Source of the DNA: Pseudomonas fluorescens
GTDB lineage: Bacteria; Pseudomonadota; Gammaproteobacteria; Pseudomonadales; Pseudomonadaceae
DNA length: 64,000 nucleotides
Reading direction: 5' to 3'
Assembly: GCF_902497875.1 (NCBI RefSeq)
Contig: NZ_CABVHY010000004.1
Location: 186,001 to 250,000 of the forward strand
Within the stretch, counting starts at the first letter, position 1. The number at the start of each line of letters is the position of its first letter. A program made the translations under genes and the position numbers. This document shows positions 18,057 to 26,759 of this stretch, piece by piece. The notes beneath the pieces were generated by a model, which worked only from the letters and a program-made list of their open reading frames with translations, did no database searches and was not told the origin of the DNA.

Positions 18057-19424
18057 ATGCGTACTATCGACGTAAACGCCCTGATCGACGGGGCTCGCTT
18101 CAATTCATTTCATGGGCGCCTGTTGTTCTGGTGCGCGCTGATCATCGTCTTCGACGGCTATGACCTGGTTATCTATGGCGTGGTATTGCCCGCCTTGATG
18201 CAGGACTGGGGCCTCACCGCCGTGGAGGCCGGTCTCCTGGGCAGTTGCGCACTGTTCGGCATGATGCTCGGGGCACTGTTCTTCGGCCCGCTGTCGGACC
18301 GGATAGGACGGCGCAAGACCATCATGACCTGCGTGATCCTGTTCAGCGGGTTCACCGTGATCAATGCCTTTGCGCGTACTCCCACGGAGTTTGCGCTCTG
18401 TCGCTTCATCGCCGGGCTCGGCATCGGCGGGGTCATGCCCAACGTGGTCGCCCTGATGAACGAATACGCGCCGAAGAAAATGCGCAGCACGCTGGTGGCG
18501 GTGATGTTCAGCGGCTATTCGATAGGCGGGATGCTGTCGGCAGGCCTGGGCATGCTGCTGATGCCGCGCTGGGGCTGGCAGGCGGTGTTCATCGTGGCGG
18601 TGATTCCGCTGCTGGTCTTGCCGCTGCTGGTTCGCCAACTGCCGGAATCCCTGAACTTCCTGCTGCGCGCCGGCCAGGTCGACAAAGCCCGGGGGCTGTT
18701 GCAGAAGGCGGCGCCAGACTACCAGCCACGGCCCGATGATCAGCTCGGCCTTGCCAAAGGCCAGGCGAGTCACGTCTCCATCCTCCAGTTGTTGCAGGAT
18801 GGCCGGAAGCTGAACACCCTGATGTTGTGGCTGGCCTTCTTCTGTTGCCTGTTGATGGTCTACGCCCTCAGCTCCTGGCTACCGAAACTGATGCATACGG
18901 CCGGCTACGGCTTGAACTCGAGCCTGGCCTTTCTGCTGGTGCTGAACTTCGGCGCCATTTTCGGTGCCATTGGTGGCGGCTGGCTCGGCGACCGTGTCGG
19001 CATCGAACGGGTGCTGCTGGGGTTCTTTGCCCTGGGCGCACTGTCACTCAGCCTGCTGGCACTCAAGTCGCCGGTATGGGTGCTGTACCTGCTGATCGCC
19101 ATTGCCGGTGCCAGTACCATCGGCACGCAGATCCTGGCCAACGCCTGCGCCGTGCAATTCTATCCCGCCCATATCCGCTCGACCGGCCTTGGTTGGGCGA
19201 TGGGTATCGGACGCATAGGCGCGATCATCGGCCCATTGCTCGGCGGCGCGTTGCATGCGGCGCAATTGCCGCTGCAGTTCAGTTTCCTGACATTTGCCGC
19301 TCCCGGAGTGATCGGCTTTCTGGCCATGCTGGTGTTCCTGTGGCACTCGCCACGCCGGCCAGCGCTCATTCGCCCCGCAGCGGTACGCCCTCTGGAATCT
19401 TCCTCCACCAGCGAAGCACGTTGA
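18057..19424 (+). CDS. MFS aromatic acid:H+ symporter, probable salicylate importer
   Basis: A 455-residue inner-membrane transporter of the AAHS family (PcaK/BenK). Diagnostic features are FDGYDLVIYGVVLPALM in helix 1, GALFFGPLSDRIGRRKTIM (motif A) after helix 2, and LPKLMHTAGYGLNSSLAFLL in the second half, with 12 predicted helices. Location behind nahG and nahR suggests uptake of salicylate or a related aromatic acid. The start follows a weak GAAGAG; the 208-nt gap from nahG holds a REP pair, so coupling is uncertain. Confidence 0.88.
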   Translation: MRTIDVNALIDGARFNSFHGRLLFWCALIIVFDGYDLVIYGVVLPALMQDWGLTAVEAGLLGSCALFGMMLGALFFGPLSDRIGRRKTIMTCVILFSGFTVINAFARTPTEFALCRFIAGLGIGGVMPNVVALMNEYAPKKMRSTLVAVMFSGYSIGGMLSAGLGMLLMPRWGWQAVFIVAVIPLLVLPLLVRQLPESLNFLLRAGQVDKARGLLQKAAPDYQPRPDDQLGLAKGQASHVSILQLLQDGRKLNTLMLWLAFFCCLLMVYALSSWLPKLMHTAGYGLNSSLAFLLVLNFGAIFGAIGGGWLGDRVGIERVLLGFFALGALSLSLLALKSPVWVLYLLIAIAGASTIGTQILANACAVQFYPAHIRSTGLGWAMGIGRIGAIIGPLLGGALHAAQLPLQFSFLTFAAPGVIGFLAMLVFLWHSPRRPALIRPAAVRPLESSSTSEAR

Positions 19425-19487
19425 CTCCGCACGGCCCCTTTTCCTAATGCCAGTCAGTTAACAGAAATCTATCGTCGGACGATCAAC

Positions 19488-19636
19488 TGTGGCGAGGGGG
19501 CTTGCCCCCGCTCGACTGCGAAGCGGTCGTAAAATCGATGAATGCGGTGTGCCTGATACAACGCCTTTGCAGTTTTTAGGGCCGCTACGCGCCCCATCGG
19601 GGCGGTGCGGCGTTCCGACAAGCCCCTCGCCACAAG
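19488..19636. repeat. Long inverted repeat (GTGGCGAGGGGGCTTGCCCC type)
   Basis: The outer arms GTGGCGAGGGGGCTTGCCCC and AAGCCCCTCGCCAC face each other around a GC-rich core with its own hairpins. A second copy is at 55518. This is a distinct family from the GTAGGAGC REPs. Confidence 0.85.
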
Positions 19637-19776
19637 TGTTCACAAGACTCTGGATTTTCGTTAACTACTTCAACCCCCACCTACCCGATCGGGTTATGGC
19701 GCGATGGCCGGCGTTGCTTGAGAGTGAGTCCAGCAGCTCGACCCGGGCCCGACAATAACTACAAGGTGGGACTGAT

Positions 19777-20877
19777 ATGCGCAAAATCCTCGCAGCAGTA
19801 CTCAGCACGGCACTGGCCGCACTACCAACGCTCAGCCATGGCTCGGAGGCCGCCGGCAATTCCCTGCGGCTGTACAACTGGTCGGACTACATTGGCGAGC
19901 ACACCATCGCCAACTTCGAAAAGGCCACCGGCATCAAGGTGACTTACGACACCTTCGACTCTTACGAAACCGTCCAGGGCAAGCTGCTGCCGGGGCGCTC
20001 CGGCTACGACCTGGTGGTACTCAACGCCTCGTTGGTGCCGCTGCTGATCAAGGCCAAGGTGTTCCAGCCACTGGACAAGACGCTGCTCCCCAGCTGGCGC
20101 AATCTCGACCCGCAGGTCCTCAAGAGTCTGGAAAACTACGACCCCGGTGTGACGTATTCGGCGCCCTACACCTGGGGCAGCAACGGTGTCACCTACAACG
20201 TCGACAAGATCAAGGAACGCATGCCGGATGCGCCCCTCGGTTCGCTGGCGATGATCTTCGACCCGAAAGTCGTCGCGCGCTTTGCCGACTGCGGGGTGAC
20301 CCTGCTCGATTCGCCCACCGACATTATCCCCTTGGCGCTGACCTACCTCGGCCGCGATCCCAACAGCGCTGATCCGCAGGACCTCAAGGCGGCTCAAGAA
20401 GTGCTGATGGCGGTGCGTCCGTACATTCGCAAATTCGATTCGACCAGTTACCTCAACGGCCTGGCCAACGGTGACCTGTGCCTGTCCACCACCTGGTCCG
20501 GCGACTACGCCACCGCCCAGGCGCGCGCCGAGGAAGCCGGGGCGAAGATCAAGCTCGCCTACTTCATTCCCAAGGAAGGTTCGCTGATCTGGTTCGATGA
20601 CCTCTACATTCCGGTCGATGCACCCAACGTTGCCAATGCCCACCGCTTCATCGAGTACCTGCTGCAGCCGCAAGTGATCGCCGAGGTCAGCGACTACATC
20701 CGTTATGCCAACAGCAACCAGGCGGCGACGGCACTGGTCAGCGCCGAGGTTCGCGACAACCCGGCGATCTACCCCGATCCGCAAACCCTGCAGCGGCTGT
20801 TCACTCAAAAGACTCAACCGCAGGCCAGCGTGCGCTTGATCACCCGTACCTGGAACACGGTGAAGACCGGTAAATGA
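19777..20877 (+). CDS. Periplasmic polyamine-binding protein, second PotF-like
   Basis: A 366-residue PotD/PotF-family binding protein with a signal peptide of about 22 residues (ending near LSHGS). Hallmarks are LRLYNWSDYIGEHTIANFEKA, LLDSPTDIIPLALTYLG and LCLSTTWSGDYATAQ. It differs clearly from PotF at 9795: the ligand-site DMVAIPRDA there corresponds to DDLYIPVDA here. No permease or ATPase gene follows, so it either shares PotGHI or works as a sensor/orphan. An aminotransferase gene follows after 56 nt, suggesting a linked amine-catabolic unit. Confidence 0.88.
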   Translation: MRKILAAVLSTALAALPTLSHGSEAAGNSLRLYNWSDYIGEHTIANFEKATGIKVTYDTFDSYETVQGKLLPGRSGYDLVVLNASLVPLLIKAKVFQPLDKTLLPSWRNLDPQVLKSLENYDPGVTYSAPYTWGSNGVTYNVDKIKERMPDAPLGSLAMIFDPKVVARFADCGVTLLDSPTDIIPLALTYLGRDPNSADPQDLKAAQEVLMAVRPYIRKFDSTSYLNGLANGDLCLSTTWSGDYATAQARAEEAGAKIKLAYFIPKEGSLIWFDDLYIPVDAPNVANAHRFIEYLLQPQVIAEVSDYIRYANSNQAATALVSAEVRDNPAIYPDPQTLQRLFTQKTQPQASVRLITRTWNTVKTGK

Positions 20878-20933
20878 TGCCGCGCCCTGCCCCGCCAGAT
20901 ATCCACCCCACAGTGATGCCGAAGGTGAAGCTA

Positions 20934-22352
20934 ATGCCAACTCAATCCCCAGCGTTCTTCGCACAGTTCGATCAAGACAAGCTGGTCGCCGCCGACAAGG
21001 CGCATTACATGCACGGCTTCCACATGTTCGACGAACATCGTGAGCAAGGCTCGTTGAACATTGCCGCAGGCGATGGCGCCTATATCTACGACACCGCCGG
21101 CACTCGCTATCTCGACGCTGTCGGTGGCATGTGGTGCACCAATATCGGCCTGGGTCGCGAGGAAATGGCCGAGGCCATCGCCAACCAGGTGCGCCAGCTG
21201 GCCTACTCCAACCCGTTCTGCGACATGGCCAACGTCAGCGCTATCCAGCTCTGCGAGAAGCTCGCCAGCCTCGCTCCCGGCGACCTCGACCATGTATTCC
21301 TCACCACCGGTGGTTCGACGGCGGTGGACACCGCCTATCGGCTGGTCCAGTTCTACCAGAACTGCCGCGGCAAGCATGCCAAGAAACACATCATCTCGCG
21401 GCTCAACGCCTATCACGGCTCGACCTTCCTGACCATGTCGATCGGCAACAAGGCCGCCGACCGCGCGCCGGAATTCGACTTCATGAGCGAGCTGTTCCAT
21501 CACGTCTCCTGCCCCAACTACTACCGCGCGCCGAGCGGCATGAGCGAAGCGGACTTCCTCGACTTCCTGGTCAACGAGTTTGAAGACAAGATCCTCACCA
21601 TCGGCGCCGAGAATGTCGCGGCGTTCTTTGCCGAGCCAGTGATGGGCTCGGGCGGCGTGATCATCCCGCCAGAGGGTTATCACCGGCGGATGTGGGAAAT
21701 CTGCCAGCGCTACGACATGCTCTACGTCGCCGATGAAGTCGTGACCTCATTCGGGCGTCTGGGCAGTTTCTTCGCCTCCGAAGAGGTGTTCGGCATGCAA
21801 CCGGACATCATCACCACCGCCAAGGGCCTGACCTCGGGCTACCTGCCGCTGGGCGCGTGCATCTTCTCCGAGGGTATCTGGCAGGTGATCGGCGAACCGG
21901 GCAAAGGCCGCTGCTTCACCCATGGATTCACTTACAGCGGGCATCCGGTGAGCTGTGTCGCGGCGCTGAAGAACATTGAAATCATCGAGCGGGAAAACCT
22001 TCTGGCTCACGTCGAGGACGTCGGCAGCTACCTGGAGCAGCGCCTGCAGACCCTCGCCCATCTGCCGCTGGTGGGCAACGTGCGCTGCAAACGATTAATG
22101 GCCTGTATCGAGTTCGTCGCCGACAAACAGACCAAGGCACTGTTCCCGGAGGCGCTGAACGTCGGCGAGAAAATCCACCTGCGGGCACAAGCCAAGGGTT
22201 TACTGGTGCGGCCGATCGGGCATCTGAACGTGATGTCGCCGCCATTGATCATCACCCACGCACAGATTGACGAGGTGGTCCGCACCCTGCGCGAATGCAT
22301 CCTGGACACCGCCGATGAACTCCAGCGCAGCGGCCAGTACCAGGGCCAATGA
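20934..22352 (+). CDS. Class III pyridoxal-phosphate aminotransferase, probably amine:pyruvate type
   Basis: A 472-residue omega-aminotransferase. It has the fold-type I landmarks GGMWCTNIGLGR, TTGGSTAVDTAYRLVQFY, AYHGSTFLTMS, the PLP-binding Asp in MLYVADEVVTSFGRLG, and the Schiff-base Lys in ITTAKGLTSGYLPLGA. It resembles SpuC-like polyamine:pyruvate transaminases, consistent with the polyamine-binding protein gene just upstream. Three in-frame ATGs exist (20874, 20916, 20934); I choose the last because AAGGTG sits 6 nt before it and the family begins about there. It would give an alternative, non-glutamylated route from amines. Confidence 0.88.
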   Translation: MPTQSPAFFAQFDQDKLVAADKAHYMHGFHMFDEHREQGSLNIAAGDGAYIYDTAGTRYLDAVGGMWCTNIGLGREEMAEAIANQVRQLAYSNPFCDMANVSAIQLCEKLASLAPGDLDHVFLTTGGSTAVDTAYRLVQFYQNCRGKHAKKHIISRLNAYHGSTFLTMSIGNKAADRAPEFDFMSELFHHVSCPNYYRAPSGMSEADFLDFLVNEFEDKILTIGAENVAAFFAEPVMGSGGVIIPPEGYHRRMWEICQRYDMLYVADEVVTSFGRLGSFFASEEVFGMQPDIITTAKGLTSGYLPLGACIFSEGIWQVIGEPGKGRCFTHGFTYSGHPVSCVAALKNIEIIERENLLAHVEDVGSYLEQRLQTLAHLPLVGNVRCKRLMACIEFVADKQTKALFPEALNVGEKIHLRAQAKGLLVRPIGHLNVMSPPLIITHAQIDEVVRTLRECILDTADELQRSGQYQGQ

Positions 22353-22438
22353 ATACCCGGCAATACGGGGGTGGAGAACCGGCCCCATGGCTTCTCGGCA
22401 TTTTGCCTGCAACGTGCCCGGCGAGTAGACTGCCGGGC

Positions 22439-23317
22439 ATGACCGAAGCCCTGAACACTACTCCCGGCGCGCTCTCGTTCCAGGCCCTGCTGACCTGGAA
22501 CGTGGGGCTGGCCAAAGCCTTCATGGCACTGGACGACAGCGTCTTTCTCGAAGCGTTGGCAGCCGCCCTCAACGGCCTGACACCCATCGAGTCGATGATG
22601 ATCAGCCTCGAACGCAAAGGCCTGCCGCCGCAGCTGCTGCACCAACGGGGTATCCCGGGCGATCACCGCGACGACATCATCAACCGCTACTTCTCCCGTG
22701 GTTACCTGCTTGACCCGTTCTGCCTGGCGGTGGAAAACGGCCTCGCCGAAGGCTTCTACCACCTCTCGGAAATCGCCCCGGATGACTTCTTCTGCAGCGA
22801 GTACTACAAGACTTACTACCTCAAGAGCGGCGCCGTGGAAGACTGCTACTACATCGTCGACCTCGACCCGCAGAGCAAAATTTCACTGTCGATGTTCCAG
22901 GGTCTGAGCACCACGCCCTTCAGCGCCGAACAACTGGCACTGATGCGCGCTGTAGAACCCATGGTCCGCGAACTACTGCGCCGTTTCGGCACCCAGGGCG
23001 GCCTGCGGCACCTGTTTACCGAGGTTGACCGCGCCACTCAACCGGCCAGTCCCCAGTCCAGCCTCAATCAGCAAATCGAAGCCGCCTTCATGAATTTCGG
23101 CAGCCCGCTGCTGACCGTGCGCGAACGCGAAATCGCCCACCTGATCCTGCGTGGCCACTCGGTAAAATCCACCGCACGGGTGCTGAACATCTCCCCGGAA
23201 ACCGTGCGCATGCACCGTAAAAACCTCTACACCAAACTGGAAATCAGCTCCCAGGCGGAGTTGTTTGCGTTGTTTATCGATTGGTTGACACAGAGCCGGG
23301 GTATCCGGGTGGCTTGA
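22439..23317 (+). CDS. LuxR-type transcriptional regulator
   Basis: A 292-residue regulator. The C-terminal 65 residues form a GerE/LuxR helix-turn-helix (LTVREREIAHLILRGHSVKSTARVLNI, split here as LTVREREIAHLIL and HSVKSTARVLNISPETVRMH). The N-terminal 220 residues are not a receiver domain and I do not recognise a ligand site, though the architecture recalls autoinducer-like or small-molecule sensors. It starts 86 nt after the aminotransferase on the same strand and probably controls that unit. The start at 22439 is favoured because upstream residues look non-coding, though its RBS is weak. Confidence 0.8.
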   Translation: MTEALNTTPGALSFQALLTWNVGLAKAFMALDDSVFLEALAAALNGLTPIESMMISLERKGLPPQLLHQRGIPGDHRDDIINRYFSRGYLLDPFCLAVENGLAEGFYHLSEIAPDDFFCSEYYKTYYLKSGAVEDCYYIVDLDPQSKISLSMFQGLSTTPFSAEQLALMRAVEPMVRELLRRFGTQGGLRHLFTEVDRATQPASPQSSLNQQIEAAFMNFGSPLLTVREREIAHLILRGHSVKSTARVLNISPETVRMHRKNLYTKLEISSQAELFALFIDWLTQSRGIRVA

Positions 23318-23357
23318 GGCAGTCGCGGACCTTTGAACCAGACACGATCAGCGTGTA

Positions 23358-23652
23358 TGCCGCAGATCCTTTTGCCACCCATGATCGGCGAGCTGGCGCA
23401 GCCTGCGATCTTTTGGCGGTTCTGCAGATTGCCGAGAATCAGGATCAAAAGATCGCAGCCTGCGGCAGCTCCTACGGGAGATTGTGTGTATTCGGCAGAT
23501 CTATGCCGAACACGGTGATTACGGGCATCGTGCAGATCTTTTTGCCACCCACGGTCGGCGTAGGAGCTGGCGCAGCCTGCGATCTTTTAGCGGTTCTGCA
23601 GATTGCTCAGAATCAAGATCAAAAGATCGCAGCCTGCGGCAGCTCCTACGAG
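23358..23652. repeat. Two tandem REP units
   Basis: Two copies of a unit about 115 nt long, starting GCAGATC-CTTTTTGCCACCC near 23361 and again near 23531. Each has inverted REP arms around GGCGGTTCTGCAGATTGC-like cores and ends GCAGCCTGCGGCAGCTCCTA. They follow the LuxR gene. Confidence 0.85.
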
Positions 23653-23689
23653 GGAAACGTGTATCCACAACAAACAGGCCGGCCGGTCG

Positions 23690-24090
23690 GCCGCCTCGCT
23701 TGGCTTTTGATCTGGCTTTTGATCTACCCGCCCCTTCGGCAGGCCGAGTGGAGGTGTTCATCAGGGGGTGGCGCGTAGCGCCGTCAGCGTAGCTGACTCC
23801 GCCGCATTGCGGCGCCCCATGATGGACACCGGAGCGAGGTGCCGTACGCTCGGGGCGAGACCTTTGCTTCCTTTGGGCTGGGCCGGCACTCCGGCGTTTG
23901 CCAAAGGGAGGCGCCGTAAGGGCGAAACCATAAGTGGCCGTTACCGCAGAAATGGATATGTACACCAGCCCAGCAAGAGCCAGGCCGGCTATAAGGCCGC
24001 CTTCACAGGCAAGCCATCCGCAGGAGACAGGTCGGCTGCCAGTCCGCCATCGTCGGAACGCCGCCCGGAGCAAGCTCGCTCCTACAGACA
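23690..24090. repeat. Dispersed gene-free element with spurious open frames
   Basis: About 400 nt of low-complexity, hairpin-rich sequence: a doubled GGCTTTTGATCT, AGGTGTTCATCAGGGG, then GCGCGTAGCGCCGTCAGCGT and GACTCCGCCGCATTGCGGCG. I recall this block as a recurrent intergenic element in P. fluorescens genomes that is often mis-called as a Lys/Arg/Ser-rich protein. Part of it recurs at 12267. A lone REP arm (AGCAAGCTCGCTCCTACAG) lies near 24065. I see no real gene between 23318 and 24239. Confidence 0.6.
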
Positions 24091-24239
24091 GACCGTTGGT
24101 CCATTCGCCCCACACTGGCGCAGGCACAGACGGTTCAGGTGGCGGAACCAGCGGGGCTGGGGGCTGGGGGCTGAGTTGGCGGGTAACTGAGGCCGCAGCC
24201 AAAATGAGCCGCGAAAGAATAATCAGAGTTGTTTCGAGG

Positions 24240-24473
24240 TCAGGCTTCGGGATCGTCCAGCCGAGTGCTGACCGCCTCTTCAAGCGCCTGCGAATAGGCG
24301 GTGTCCGCCAGCGCCTTGAGCTCTACCCAGCCTGGTGCGTCGATCACGTCAGCCTTAAGTAGTTGTTCGGCCAGGCTCAACAGTGCAGTGTGATACGCAT
24401 CCGGTGAGTCGGTGCGATAGGCGGTGTCGTCGAGCAACTCATACCAGGCTTGCAACGTCTTCTCGTTGCTCAT
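24240..24473 (-). CDS. Small hypothetical protein
   Basis: A 77-residue acidic, helical protein (LQAWYELLDDTAYRTDSPDA, then HTALLSLAEQLLKADVI) that I do not recognise. Its first 35 nt overlap the end of the next upstream gene (24439-24723), and both lie on the same strand. This overlapping pair precedes DUF421-type and other envelope genes on the minus strand. Balanced composition and an overlap typical of coupled genes favour a real gene, with no functional clue. Confidence 0.6.
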   Translation of the reverse strand: MSNEKTLQAWYELLDDTAYRTDSPDAYHTALLSLAEQLLKADVIDAPGWVELKALADTAYSQALEEAVSTRLDDPEA

Positions 24474-24723
24474 CGCTGATCCTCACCACTTCTTCATTTC
24501 CGGTTGCTTCGGCCAGGGCTTCGAGAAGCGCTTGGGTATGGTTTATCGAATCGCGTATTTCGTCGAACGCGTGATCCAGTGCCTGTCCGCCGTCCAGTGC
24601 CGGCCCTCCGCTCAGGGTGCGTCGAATGACCAGTTCATCGTGCTTGAACTCACACACATGGGCACGCAAGGCCATGAGCCGAAGGGATAATTGTGAAAGA
24701 TGGTGCCTACGTCGTTGAACCAT
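24439..24723 (-). CDS. Small hypothetical protein
   Basis: A 94-residue protein with a basic N-terminus (MVQRRRHHLSQLSLRLMALR) and an acidic, helical C-terminus (FDEIRDSINHTQALLEALAE). It is not recognised. The ATG at 24723 is chosen because GGAG lies 8 nt upstream; a longer frame starts at 24753. It overlaps the 77-residue gene downstream by 35 nt. Confidence 0.6.
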   Translation of the reverse strand: MVQRRRHHLSQLSLRLMALRAHVCEFKHDELVIRRTLSGGPALDGGQALDHAFDEIRDSINHTQALLEALAEATGNEEVVRISDEQREDVASLV

Positions 24724-24808
24724 GTTGGTGCTCCTGACGAAAGTCTCTATCAATTGAGAGTTACTTTGCCATCAGACGTTCAGTATCACGGACCAAAGGT
24801 GTCAGCCA

Positions 24809-25264
24809 TCAAGCACGATCTGCCTCATAGGCGATGATCGAGATCTTGCCGTTACGCTCGATAATCGCAAATTTGATCTGCTCGATGGTTTCCAGGCCCT
24901 GACTGAAGCGAGCCGCTTCGAGAATATCTGCTTCGACCAATCGCGCTTTACGCATACGCTCGCGCAGCAACTGTCCGTTCTCGACAATAATCGTCGGTCC
25001 TCCATCAATCAGTCGGGCGGTCCGCGGCGAACGTAGCTTGAGCAACGACAAACCGACATCAACAGCGATCAGCGTGATGATCACCAACAACGCATTGGTC
25101 AACGAAAAGTCATCGCCCAACAGCGCTTGCTGCGTTGCCTCGCCGATGATCAGCAGCAGCAGGAAATCGAAGGTGGTCAGATCGGCCAGTGAGCGACGTC
25201 CGGCAATCTTGAACAGCACCATCAACGCAAGATAGATCGCGACAGCCCGCCATACCGAATCCAT
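24809..25264 (-). CDS. DUF421 (YetF-like) membrane protein
   Basis: A 151-residue protein with three N-terminal hydrophobic helices (AVAIYLALMVLFKIAGRRSL, FDFLLLLIIGEATQQALLG, NALLVIITLIAVDVGLSLL) and a soluble C-terminal domain, PTIIVENGQLLRERMRKARL to IKFAIIERNGKISII, diagnostic of DUF421. Members such as B. subtilis YetF and sporulation SpoVA-associated proteins have poorly defined roles. It follows the next gene (25272) by 7 nt, so the two are likely cotranscribed. Confidence 0.85.
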   Translation of the reverse strand: MDSVWRAVAIYLALMVLFKIAGRRSLADLTTFDFLLLLIIGEATQQALLGDDFSLTNALLVIITLIAVDVGLSLLKLRSPRTARLIDGGPTIIVENGQLLRERMRKARLVEADILEAARFSQGLETIEQIKFAIIERNGKISIIAYEADRA

Positions 25265-25271
25265 AGGTCAC

Positions 25272-25790
25272 CTAGGGATAAATGAACTGATCGAGGTCCA
25301 GCGGCTCGGCACCCGCCGTCACGACGCGAGTGTGATAGAAGCCCAGACCCTCACCACGCAGTGTCAGGTAAATCCTGGCGTATCCTTCTGCGTCTGCCTG
25401 CAGCAAGAACTTGATTCCCTGCCCTGCGCTGGTTGATCGCAAGGGTTGCGGTTGCAGTGTCTCAATACTGAAGCCCTGCAGGGCATTACCCAGCAGCTCA
25501 AGCTGAACCGGTGTGTTGGGTAGGGCCTTGACCTGGATGATCATCGGATTGATCGCGCCATTGCGATGGAACCGCTCGTATTGCACGCCGATCCGCCCAT
25601 CGGCACTCTGGACCTGCCTTGAACTGAGCGGGCCGCTGGAAAACAACCCGAGCAAAGCCAGCATCACCACCAACAGCATCACGTACCAGCCCCAACGTTC
25701 GAAACGCCAGACCTTGAGCTGGAACTCCATGTCCTCCCGGACCGGATACTGGCGGCTGTGAAAGTCGTGACTCTTTGGCTTTTCCATCAT
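25272..25790 (-). CDS. Membrane-anchored protein of unknown function
   Basis: A 172-residue protein. A cytoplasmic start of about 30 residues containing the F-x-V-W-R-FERWGW segment leads into one helix (YVMLLVVMLALLGLFSSGPL), then a periplasmic domain with a beta-rich pattern (IGVQYERFHRN, PVQLELLGNAL, YARIYLTLRGEGLGFYHTRV). Just downstream lies the DUF421 gene (7-nt gap) and 11 nt upstream the CinA-like gene, all on the minus strand. It may serve with the DUF421 protein at the inner membrane. Confidence 0.7.
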   Translation of the reverse strand: MMEKPKSHDFHSRQYPVREDMEFQLKVWRFERWGWYVMLLVVMLALLGLFSSGPLSSRQVQSADGRIGVQYERFHRNGAINPMIIQVKALPNTPVQLELLGNALQGFSIETLQPQPLRSTSAGQGIKFLLQADAEGYARIYLTLRGEGLGFYHTRVVTAGAEPLDLDQFIYP

Positions 25791-25801
25791 CAGCCCGTCC
25801 G

Positions 25802-26302
25802 TTATCCGCTTTCGCCCTTTCGCGCCAGGCGGTGAAAAACCGGCAGTTGCTCCAGGGCATGCTCAGAGGCCCACAACTGAACCTCTTCCCTCGAACCGCA
25901 AAAACGCCGCTTGCGGGTAAATACCGCACTCTCACCACTCAGGGCGAAGGCCCAGGCGAAACAGACGGTTCCGGCCGCAATGCCATCAACGTCGTCCGGG
26001 CCGAGAATGCCGGTGGTAGCCACCGCTACGGTGGCCGTGCTGTCACGCAGGGCGCCCAGCGCCATTTCCCGGGCGACCTCGCAACTGGTTAGATTGAAGG
26101 TAGCGATGGTCGCGGGATTGACGCCCAGCAAGCGCTGTTTGGCTGCTGGCGAATAGACTACATAACCACTTTCGATCAGGTCGCCGCTGCCCGGTACCTC
26201 GGCCAGCAAGGTGACGATTTTTCCGGCGGTGCAGGACTCCGCAGTCGTCAACAGCAGGGAATGCTGACGCAGGTATTCAACGGCTTCTTCTGCACAGGTC
26301 AT
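25802..26302 (-). CDS. CinA C-terminal-like nicotinamide-nucleotide amidohydrolase
   Basis: A 166-residue stand-alone CinA/PncC domain. The motif LLTTAESCTAGKIVTLLAEVPGSG, split as TTAESCTAGK with its conserved Ser, is intact, as is VAVATTGILGPD. PncC enzymes deamidate nicotinamide mononucleotide in NAD salvage. This copy departs from the family at the C-terminus, and pseudomonads carry a separate canonical CinA, so it may be a stress paralogue. The ATG at 26302 is preferred to one 6 nt upstream because of spacing to AGGG. Confidence 0.75.
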   Translation of the reverse strand: MTCAEEAVEYLRQHSLLLTTAESCTAGKIVTLLAEVPGSGDLIESGYVVYSPAAKQRLLGVNPATIATFNLTSCEVAREMALGALRDSTATVAVATTGILGPDDVDGIAAGTVCFAWAFALSGESAVFTRKRRFCGSREEVQLWASEHALEQLPVFHRLARKGESG

Positions 26303-26478
26303 AAGCATCGGCCCTTGTCACAAGATTGATGTCCTGAAGGGTTGACCGCTGCCTGAGGTATTCATTCAGTCGCAGATCTTTGCACCTGCCACGGGTAAAA
26401 AGATGAGACCCTTGCTCATCCCGCGGCTCAAAACGCTATAGCGTCTGATTCGGGCCGTGAAAGGCCCAGGAGGTCGTC

Positions 26479-26759
26479 ATGGCACCGCATTTCGTTAAAC
26501 TTCACCGCGACGCCCTTCTTCATCGCCGGGATTGCCGGTCTGTATCCGGGGCGTGGTGGGTCTCGCGTCGATCTATTCGACCTTTCTGCTCTTCACCGGT
26601 TTGCCAAACTTCATGCGCGTGGGCAAGGAGAAAGGCATGCTGTACTCGACGAGCGCCTGGGGCGTCGGATTGCTGGTGCTGGTGACGATACTGGTGTCGA
26701 TGATCCTGTTCTGGTTCAACGTGTTGACACCCGAGTATCTGCGTGCGCCAGCGGGTTAG
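26479..26759 (+). pseudogene. Broken YIP1-family membrane protein
   Basis: A good AGGAGG and ATG start MAPHFVKL, then the frame is lost. In a second frame from 26511 the sequence reads FTATPFFIAGIAGLYPG, matching the helix region of YIP1-family proteins. A third frame from about 26545 reads VVGLASIYSTFLLFTGLPNF, then KEKGMLYSTSAWGVGLLVLV and a last hydrophobic helix, ending PEYLRAPAG. YIP1-like proteins are about 200 residues, so most of the N-terminal half is deleted and at least two frame changes remain. The stop overlaps the ybdK end by 4 nt. Confidence 0.7.

Noticed and set aside
23519..24283. Minus-strand frame of 254 codons across the repeat island
   Set aside because: It crosses REP arms and a dispersed element, has Arg/Ser/Pro-rich low-complexity sequence and no RBS. 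I consider it a spurious call.
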